The notes beneath the pieces are model-generated. The model had not been told where the DNA came from. It saw only the letters and a list, made by a program, of their open reading frames with translations, and searched no databases. 9,429 bases of DNA from UBA3071 sp965369635 (GTDB lineage: Bacteria; Chloroflexota; Anaerolineae; UBA3071): NCBI GenBank assembly GCA_965369635.1, contig CBDURC010000117.1, forward strand, positions 1-9,429, read 5' to 3'. Positions 5,396-9,429 of this stretch are shown here, in pieces. Positions within the stretch are counted from its first letter, which is position 1. The number at the start of each line of letters is the position of its first letter. A program made the position numbers and the translations under genes.

Positions 5396-6259
5396 ATGAA
5401 CATGACAAGCAGGACCTGGAAACGTATCGCCCTGGTACTGGCACTGACTCTGGTGGGTGCATTGGGTATCGGCGGCTGGCTGGCCATCCGCGCCTATGCC
5501 CAGGGGCCGTGGGGGGGTTATGGTAGCTACGGGATGATGGGCCAGGGCATGATGGATGGCTGGAGTGGTGACGGCGGTGGCTACGGAATGATGGGTCTGG
5601 GTATGATGGGTAGCTCGGACTATGGCAGCCCTCAAGACTGCGGCATGATGGGCCTCTGGGGCGGCACCTACCCCGAAGGCACCGAGACCCTGACCATGGA
5701 CGAGGCCAAAGCCGCCGTGGAGAGTTCCCTGACAGCCTGGAACAACGACGATCTGGAAGTGGCCGAGGTGATGGAGTTCAGCAAGCAGTTCTATGCCATC
5801 GTTCAGGAGAAGAGCACCGGTATCGGCGCCTTCGAGGTGCTGGTAGACAAGCTGACCGGCACGGTGTACCCCGAGCCCGGCCCCAACATGATGTGGAACC
5901 GGAAGTACGGCATGATGGGCGGCTACGGCACAGGGATGATGGGTGGTAGCTACGGCTACGGTGGCATGATGGGCGGTGGCCAAGGTTACGGGATAATGGG
6001 CGGCGCGACCAGCCCCGCCCCCTCGGCGACCATGCTTATTGGCGAAGCCGAGGCCGTGGAGTTGGCCCAGGAGTACCTGGACAGGGTGAGGCCCGGATAC
6101 AGGGCCGACGAAGAGGCCGACGGTTTCTACGGCTACTACACCCTGCACGTCCTGACCGATGGCCAGGTGGCCGGCATGCTGAGCGTGAATGGCTACACCG
6201 GCCAGGTGTGGTACCATACTTGGCACGGCGCCTTCCTGAACATGAGTGAACACGAGTGA
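5396..6259 (+). CDS. Membrane-anchored Gly/Met-rich protein with two PepSY-like segments, probable metal binding
   Basis: This 287-aa protein has an N-terminal signal anchor (about 10-30, ending AYAQG, which might be cleaved). Two low-complexity blocks follow (38-90 and 163-203), built of GGYG and GMMG units with nine MetMet pairs. Each block flanks a folded segment. Segment A, 98-158, reads TLTMDEAKAAVESSLTAW to LVDKLTGTVYPE. Segment B, 213-275, reads MLIGEAEAVELAQEYLDRV to SVNGYTGQVWYHTWHG. Both share the helix followed by a G-rich beta hairpin ending TG-V-W/Y, as in PepSY domains. Met-rich stretches bind Cu(I) or Ag(I) in known copper proteins. I chose ATG 5396, with AAGGAAG upstream; starts at 5354 and 5324 add only a polar lead. 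It is third in the SHOCT-rhodanese operon. The Cu role is inferred. Confidence 0.83.
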   Translation: MNMTSRTWKRIALVLALTLVGALGIGGWLAIRAYAQGPWGGYGSYGMMGQGMMDGWSGDGGGYGMMGLGMMGSSDYGSPQDCGMMGLWGGTYPEGTETLTMDEAKAAVESSLTAWNNDDLEVAEVMEFSKQFYAIVQEKSTGIGAFEVLVDKLTGTVYPEPGPNMMWNRKYGMMGGYGTGMMGGSYGYGGMMGGGQGYGIMGGATSPAPSATMLIGEAEAVELAQEYLDRVRPGYRADEEADGFYGYYTLHVLTDGQVAGMLSVNGYTGQVWYHTWHGAFLNMSEHE

Positions 6260-6267
6260 GTATGCCC

Positions 6268-6350
6268 CGTCTCCCGATGATGGGAGACGTGATGATATGA
6301 TGGTGGGAGCGGTTGCATCTGCGACGGTCGTGGCTGCAAACCGCTCCCAC
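6268..6350. repeat. Two adjacent hairpins, terminator or dispersed repeat
   Basis: CGTCTCCC (6268-6275) and GGGAGACG (6282-6289) form a perfect 8-bp stem with loop GATGAT, 8 bp after the Met-rich gene. Then GTGGGAGCGGTTGCA (6303-6317) pairs with 6335-6350, identical except for one extra A. This second unit has the look of an interspersed repeat. The first stem could end the operon, though it lacks a T-run. Confidence 0.6.
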
Positions 6351-6364
6351 TGGCGAGGTGAAAC

Positions 6365-7006
6365 ATGACCATTGACATGCGGCAGACGACTCTGACGCGG
6401 TCCCGCTACGACCGCCTGGCCCGGATCTACGACCCGATGGAGGCGCTGATCGAGCGGTTCGGCTTCCGCCGCTGGCGGGAACGGCTGTGGGGCCGGCTGC
6501 GGGGAGAGCACATGCACATTCTCGAAGTGGGCGTGGGTACCGGCAAGAACATGCCCTACTATCCCGCGGATGCCGAGGTAACCGCAGTGGACCTTAGCGG
6601 GAAGATGCTGGCCCAAGCTCGAGAGCGAGCGCGGCGGCTGGGCCTGGAGGTGGACCTGCGCCCGATGGACGTTCAACGCCTGGATTTCCCCGACGACAGC
6701 TTCGACGCCGCAGTAGCTACTTTTGTCTTTTGCTCAGTGCCCGATCCGGTGCTGGGGCTGCGAGAACTGGCCCGGGTGGTCAGGCCCGGTGGGCAGATCA
6801 TCCTCTTGGAACATGTGCAGGCCAGACACCCCATTCTGGGCAAGATCATGGACTGGCTGAATCCGCTGGTGGTGCGGATAACGGGCGCGAACATCAATCG
6901 CCGCACAGTGCAGAACGTGCGCAAGGCTGGGCTCCCACTTCGAGAAGTGGAGGAACTCGTATCGGACGGCATCGTGAAGCTCATCGTTTCTGAAGCATCA
7001 GCCTGA
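6365..7006 (+). CDS. Class I SAM-dependent methyltransferase
   Basis: The 213-aa protein carries the Rossmann-type methyltransferase fold. SAM-binding motif I is LEVGVGTGK (53-61), the acidic residue closing strand 2 is Asp76 in VDLS, motif II-like DAAVATFVFCSV spans 114-125, and LRELARVVRPGGQIILLEHV (132-151) gives the last conserved strand. The N-terminal SRYDRLARIYDPME and C-terminal RTVQNVRKAGL resemble the UbiE/COQ5 and phospholipid N-methyltransferase type, so the substrate may be a lipid or quinone, but nothing visible decides it. ATG 6365 follows GAGGTG (6355-6360). There is no signal or anchor. Its stop overlaps the first copy of a 13-bp tandem duplication. Confidence 0.9.
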   Translation: MTIDMRQTTLTRSRYDRLARIYDPMEALIERFGFRRWRERLWGRLRGEHMHILEVGVGTGKNMPYYPADAEVTAVDLSGKMLAQARERARRLGLEVDLRPMDVQRLDFPDDSFDAAVATFVFCSVPDPVLGLRELARVVRPGGQIILLEHVQARHPILGKIMDWLNPLVVRITGANINRRTVQNVRKAGLPLREVEELVSDGIVKLIVSEASA

Positions 7007-7028
7007 TCCTGAACGCTGATCCTGAACG
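7003..7028 (+). repeat. 13-bp tandem duplication CTGATCCTGAACG
   Basis: Exact copies at 7003-7015 and 7016-7028 abut. The first includes the methyltransferase stop codon and the second is the entry into the FTR1 remnant, so this marks the recombination or slippage junction between the two. Confidence 0.9.
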
Positions 7029-7189
7029 AGAAGTCCGTCCAGGGCTCCGTTCTCAAGTCGCTGTTCGGCTACAACGGCAATCCATCGCTACTGGAGGCTG
7101 TCGCCTACGACATCTACTTCGGCGTCGTCGGCATCGTCAGTCTTCGGCGAGGCCGGACGATGGTTCTGGCAGCCGAACTTGGTTCTTGA
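7013..7189 (+). pseudogene. FTR1-family iron permease, C-terminal remnant
   Basis: From 7016 the frame reads LILNEKSVQGSVLKSLFGYN then GNPSLLEAVAYDIYFGVVGI. FTR1/Fip1 permeases end with this type of FGYNGNPSLLEVLAY motif, so this is the last ~40 residues of the transporter. Beyond about residue 40 (SLRRGRTMVLAAELGS) the sequence has no family likeness. The frame has no start codon: an in-frame TGA lies at 7010-7012. The six other helices and both RExxE iron-binding motifs are absent. It probably preceded a YHS gene, as FTR1 and YHS genes are often neighbours. Confidence 0.72.
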
Positions 7190-7216
7190 GATCTCAACGC
7201 AAGGGAGGTGAGAAAG

Positions 7217-7396
7217 ATGACGAAGGATCCAGTATGTGGGATGATGGTGAACCCTGAAACGGCTTCGGCCAAGGCCGAGTACCAGGGCCAAACCTACTGC
7301 TTCTGCGCCCTGGGCTGCAAGGCGGCCTTTAAGAGAGACCCTGAGAAGTACCTGAAAGCAGCCAAGGTCGGCGAACGGCACCATCACGGGCACTGA
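7217..7396 (+). CDS. Small YHS-domain protein with His-rich tail
   Basis: The 59-aa product is a YHS domain. DPVCGMMVNPETA gives Cys7, YQGQTYCFCALGC gives Cys28, Cys30 and Cys34, and DPEKY closes the domain at 41-45. The tail ERHHHGH (four His) should bind metals such as Ni, Zn or Cu. ATG 7217 is chosen; AGGGAGG (7202-7208) lies 8 nt upstream, while GTG 7208 overlaps that ribosome site. It is clearly paralogous to the protein at 1755 (CGM, Y-GQTY-FC, GCK, DPEKY), but has an extra Cys at position 28 where the other has Tyr. Likely cytosolic metal buffering, inferred from family and composition. Confidence 0.9.
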   Translation: MTKDPVCGMMVNPETASAKAEYQGQTYCFCALGCKAAFKRDPEKYLKAAKVGERHHHGH

Positions 7397-7419
7397 GTGG
7401 CTCTCTTTCCTGCCGGGAA

Positions 7420-7476
7420 GGTTCCCCGCCAGCTATCCGGCGGGGAACCCTTTCTCAGTACCCGCCGAATGGCGGG
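7420..7476 (+). terminator. Strong stem-loop terminator and second hairpin
   Basis: GGTTCCCCGCC (7420-7430) pairs perfectly with GGCGGGGAACC (7439-7449) around AGCTATCC, followed by CTTTCT. This 11-bp GC-rich stem 24 bp after the YHS gene should terminate its transcript. A second stem, CCCGCC (7461-7466) with GGCGGG (7471-7476), loop GAAT, follows. Confidence 0.75.
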
Positions 7477-7554
7477 GGTGGAAACGGGCCAAGTCCATCT
7501 TATTCTCAAACGGTCGCCGTGGTATATGGAAATGCGATAGTAAAGGGGTGAACG

Positions 7555-7827
7555 ATGAGTGCGTTACTCAACTTCCGGGCCACAGCTAGCACGCTCTTGA
7601 TCGTGTTGGTGGTCAGTTATGTGCTATGCCTCGCCGGATACTTGCTGTTCGGCTGGACGATGTACGAGGCATGGATGCCGCTGCTGCCGGGCTTCACCTG
7701 GCCGCTGACGGTGAAGGGGTTCCTGGTGGGTCTGCTCTGGCTGGTCGGCTACAGCCTGTATGGGGCGATTTTCACAGTGTTGCCTTACAACTATCTTGTG
7801 CGGCGACAGGCCCCGCCACCTGCGTAG
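7555..7827 (+). CDS. Two-TM small membrane protein, DUF5676-like
   Basis: This 90-aa integral membrane protein has helices at about 12-33 (LLIVLVVSYVLCLAGYLLFG) and 52-76 (VKGFLVGLLWLVGYSLYGAIF), separated by an aromatic loop, WTMYEAWMPLLPGFTWPL. The C-terminus is short and basic (YNYLVRRQ). The layout of two helices, the GW-G-W/PLLPG loop and the final F-x-LYN-like motif resembles the DUF5676 group, whose function is unknown. AAGGGG about 8 nt before ATG 7555 is a fair ribosome site. The DUF5676 assignment is from memory of the pattern. It is the first gene after a terminator, with the MITE following. Confidence 0.7.
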   Translation: MSALLNFRATASTLLIVLVVSYVLCLAGYLLFGWTMYEAWMPLLPGFTWPLTVKGFLVGLLWLVGYSLYGAIFTVLPYNYLVRRQAPPPA

Positions 7828-7892
7828 CACTGACCAGCAGGCAGTAGGATCACTGCACTCTCCCGCCTGCTGGAGCCAGCCACTTGTTCCGT

Positions 7893-7912
7893 ACATACGA
7901 CTACATACGACT
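7893..7912 (+). repeat. Tandem pair of ACATACGACT, left target duplication
   Basis: ACATACGACT occurs at 7893-7902 and 7903-7912 back to back, and again at 8014-8023 just beyond the MITE. The inner left copy and the right copy are the target-site duplication; the outer left copy is an extra one. Confidence 0.85.
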
Positions 7913-8013
7913 CAATGTCATCAAGTTAAGCGTAGTTTAGCCCCTTGTGAGCGTCTTGTGGCGGCAAAAAACGGGCACAAGGCCCTATGCTACACCTTAA
8001 CTTAATGACATTG
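7913..8013. mobile_element. 101-bp foldback MITE with 18-bp terminal inverted repeats
   Basis: The left end CAATGTCATCAAGTTAAG (7913-7930) is the inverted copy of CTTAACTTAATGACATTG (7996-8013), with 17 of 18 bases matching. The symmetry runs inward: GTAGTTTAG (7932-7940) against CTATGCTAC (7985-7993), and CCTTGTG (7943-7949) against CACAAGG (7976-7982), so nearly all of it can fold into one long hairpin. It encodes no transposase and must be moved in trans. Perfect 10-bp direct repeats flank it, evidence of actual, fairly recent transposition. A 10-bp duplication would suit an IS4-like transposase, which is inference. It sits 26 bp before the next start codon, leaving that gene's GAGGAG site intact. 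Confidence 0.88.
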
Positions 8014-8023
8014 ACATACGACT
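8014..8023 (+). repeat. Right target-site duplication ACATACGACT
   Basis: This exact copy of the 10 bp at 7903-7912 lies immediately after the MITE's right terminus and 16 bp before the start at 8040. Confidence 0.85.
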
Positions 8024-8039
8024 ACAGAGGAGTTAGAAA

Positions 8040-8576
8040 ATGACCTTGTTTACCGTTCGTGAGGCGTGGACGCTGATCCACGGTATACTTTTCGGAGGAG
8101 GGTTCCTCCTGGCCTTCACTGGAGGACTGGCCCTGTTGTACAACCTGAAGGCCGATCTGTTGACCACGGCCGGCGCCCGTAGGCACGTGCGCTGGCTCAA
8201 ACTGGCAATGCTGGTGATGGCGGGATTGAGTTGGCTGGCGGTGCTCAGCGGTACCTACATCGCCTACCCCTGGTACCGTGCCACTCCGCCGGAAGGCTTG
8301 ACTGACTTGACATCGTACGCCCGCTCCTATCTCAAGGCCGACCCAAGTCTGGCGTTCTGGCACACCTTCGGCATGGAGTGGAAAGAGCACATCGCCTGGT
8401 TCGCGCCGCTGCTTGCCACGGCGGTGGCCTTTGTGGTGTGGCGCTACGGAGAGCACCTGGCCCGCGACAACCGACTGCGCCGGGCATTGATCATCCTCTT
8501 CGTCCTCGCCTTCGCCGCAGCCGGGATCGCCGGCCTGCTGGGCGCGCTGGTCACCAAAGCCGCACCTGTGTTGTGA
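8040..8576 (+). CDS. Four-TM membrane protein of unknown function
   Basis: I do not recognise the family. The 178-aa product has four hydrophobic segments at about 11-34, 54-75, 117-135 and 148-171. Histidines lie near membrane edges: His14, His49, His108 and His117 (HTFGMEWKEHIAW), and His139. Such placement could suit a heme or metal site, comparable to small cytochrome-b-like proteins, but no CxxCH or clear bis-His pattern proves it. The long loop 76-116 (YPWYRATPPEGLTDL onward) is the largest extramembrane part. ATG 8040 follows GAGGAG at 8026-8031. A MITE lies just upstream. It is followed 31 bp later by another membrane protein and then the FTR1 reading, suggesting an iron-transport-related operon by position only. 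Confidence 0.8.
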   Translation: MTLFTVREAWTLIHGILFGGGFLLAFTGGLALLYNLKADLLTTAGARRHVRWLKLAMLVMAGLSWLAVLSGTYIAYPWYRATPPEGLTDLTSYARSYLKADPSLAFWHTFGMEWKEHIAWFAPLLATAVAFVVWRYGEHLARDNRLRRALIILFVLAFAAAGIAGLLGALVTKAAPVL

Positions 8577-8607
8577 TGAATCTGTAGATATCAAGGAGGG
8601 AGTTACA

Positions 8608-8940
8608 ATGGCAGAAATAACGCAAGAGCGAATACCCAACGGTCCCGCCGCAGCCGCCATACTCTCGGCGGGAGTGGGTTCAGCAATCATCGGCCTGATG
8701 ACCACGGGGGCGGTCATCAGCGCAGGACTGAAGTCAGCTCTCAACTGGTGGAGCCCGGTGGGGTCACTGACGGGCAAGACCGGTGTGAGTGTCATCGCCT
8801 GGCTGGTCACTTGGATCATCCTGCACGTCCTTTGGAAGGACAAAGACGTGCCCCTCGTCCGCGTGCTCGTCGTGACGCTGGTGCTATTGGCGCTGGGGCT
8901 GCTGCTGACCTTCCCGCTGGTCTTCGAAGCATTCGAATAA
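8608..8940 (+). CDS. Three-TM membrane protein of unknown function
   Basis: The 110-aa product begins NGPAAAAILSAGVGSAIIGL (11-30), continues with an amphipathic segment containing LNWWSPVGSLTGKTG, a second helix VIAWLVTWIILHVLW (62-76), the charged turn KDKDVPLVR, and a final helix (84-107) before FEAFE. The NGPAAAAIL...LNWW..VG.L.GKTG pattern looks conserved and resembles small proteins I associate with iron-permease neighbourhoods, but I can name no family. AAGGAGGG (8593-8600) is an excellent ribosome site for ATG 8608. It is probably co-transcribed with the gene at 8040 and precedes the FTR1 reading. Confidence 0.78.
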   Translation: MAEITQERIPNGPAAAAILSAGVGSAIIGLMTTGAVISAGLKSALNWWSPVGSLTGKTGVSVIAWLVTWIILHVLWKDKDVPLVRVLVVTLVLLALGLLLTFPLVFEAFE

Positions 8941-9075
8941 CAAGAAAACGGTCTTGGTGCTCCGGGTAGAGAATCGTGCCCATTGTGCTGGGCATGCTGC
9001 CAAACTGGGGCACACGGATCGCAGCAGGCCGGTGTGGGCCGGCGCGTTGGCGGCCGTCGTCGTCAGCGTCGCTGC

Positions 9076-9099
9076 TGGCCCCGCTTGGGGCGGGGCTGG
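9076..9099 (+). repeat. 24-bp palindromic repeat, copy 1
   Basis: It contains GCCCCGC and GCGGGGC arms around TTGGG, bounded by TGG and TGG. It adds about seven residues (PAWGGAG) without changing frame. An exact second copy lies at 9283-9306. Confidence 0.85.
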
Positions 9100-9282
9100 T
9101 CTGGCTCTCAACGCCATGGGGGGGGCTTTGAGGGACGCGGCGAGGAGATCTTCGAAGATATGGCCATGCTGCTGGCTGCGGGGGTGCTGACCTGGATGAT
9201 CTTCTGGATGCAGCGCCAGGGTCGGCAGATCCAGGCGGAACTGGAGTTGGATGTGCGCCGGGCCAGCACCACCAGCAACACG

Positions 9283-9306
9283 TGGCCCCGCTTGGGGCGG
9301 GGCTGG
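9283..9306 (+). repeat. 24-bp palindromic repeat, copy 2
   Basis: It is identical over all 24 bases to 9076-9099. Here the iron-permease reading changes frame across it, between RRASTTSNT and GLAFVAVVREG. The core CCCCGC/GCGGGG also occurs at 1954-1969. Confidence 0.85.
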
Positions 9307-9429
9307 CTTTCGTGGCCGTCGTGCGCGAGGGTATCGAGACGGTACTCTTCCTGACGGCAGCCGCTTTCACTGTCACCCCTGCGCAAGCGCTGCTCGGCGG
9401 CGCGGTGGGGCTGATCGTTGCTGTGGTGC

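Larger units (their letters stand above)
8951..9429 (+). pseudogene. FTR1-family iron permease, frameshifted, runs off the window
   Basis: FTR1 permeases move ferric or ferrous iron through two RExxE helices. The pieces appear in order but in several frames. LVLRVENR is a damaged first helix; IVLGMLP is next. Then, shifted, KLGHTDRSRPVWAGALAAVV runs to GLALNAMGG (to 9120). Then, shifted after a G8 run, FEGRGEEIFEDMAMLLAAGV to RQIQAELELDVRR (to 9260). Then, shifted again, GLAFVAVVREGIETVLFLTA with the second RExxE motif intact, and TPAQALLGGAVGLIVAVV to the edge. Two 24-bp GC-rich palindromic repeats lie inside. I count at least three frame changes, so the reading is broken. Homopolymer miscalls could explain one or two of them, so I cannot exclude a sounder gene. 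Confidence 0.78.

Noticed and set aside
5180..6676. 498-codon open frame on the minus strand
   Set aside because: It is the shadow of the Met-rich and neighbouring genes; its His/Pro/Gln composition mirrors GMMG and Gly codons and it shows no domain or ribosome site.
7010..7012. TGA before the FTR1 remnant as Sec
   Set aside because: It belongs to the 13-bp duplication and no protein homology continues upstream.
1..9429. tRNA or rRNA genes
   Set aside because: I saw no cloverleaf with TTCRA arm or rRNA motif on either strand.

Overview
The window is about 60% G+C. Every gene lies on the + strand. The spaces between genes are full of short palindromic repeats, decayed gene ends and small non-autonomous elements. 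The gene families and the repeat types, such as the CCTGAGC/GTCGAAGGG element and the GGGGCGA/GGGCAGGC double hairpin, suggest a Chloroflexota-like bacterium (Anaerolineae or a relative). That placement is inferred from remembered family resemblance, not from a search.

Region 1 (1-1130): a decayed C-terminal piece of 6-phosphogluconolactonase, then the most notable gene here. This is a methionine sulfoxide reductase A (MsrA) whose catalytic Cys codon is TGA. The frame is open on both sides (325-543 and 544-1128). It reads GL-G-[TGA]-FWG exactly where the family has GCFWG. A 6-bp hairpin with a GUU loop starts 14 nt after the TGA, as expected for a bacterial SECIS. The best reading is a membrane-anchored selenoprotein MsrA of 267 residues. 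A conventional annotation would split it in two and start the enzyme downstream of its own active site.

Region 2 (1130-2480): a non-coding stretch with a hairpin, a 7-bp-period tandem repeat and a roughly 100-bp inverted-repeat element. Then come a lactate/malate dehydrogenase C-terminal remnant, a small YHS-domain protein (58 aa), a GC-rich palindrome and a DsrE-family sulfur-carrier-like protein.

Region 3 (2499-4365): an OmpR-type response regulator and its histidine kinase, separated by a dispersed repeat. The kinase has a short, histidine-containing external loop.

Region 4 (4366-6260): a double-hairpin repeat, then a probable promoter with two direct ATCTTCAT repeats 11 bp apart upstream of an extended -10. 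It drives a SHOCT-domain membrane protein, a rhodanese lipoprotein and a Gly/Met-rich anchored protein with two PepSY-like segments. The two-component pair next door is the obvious candidate regulator.

Region 5 (6260-7480): repeat hairpins, a class I SAM methyltransferase, an FTR1 iron-permease C-terminal remnant with a 13-bp tandem duplication at the junction, a second YHS protein with a His tail, and a strong terminator-like hairpin.

Region 6 (7480-9429): a two-TM DUF5676-like protein, a 101-bp foldback MITE flanked by 10-bp target duplications, two multi-TM proteins of unknown function, and an FTR1 permease reading broken by frameshifts, a G8 tract and two copies of a 24-bp palindromic insert.

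Together the intact genes suggest envelope metal handling (YHS, Met-rich protein, FTR1 relics, sensor kinase) combined with sulfur and redox chemistry (DsrE, rhodanese, Sec-MsrA). The island is being reshaped by small mobile elements.
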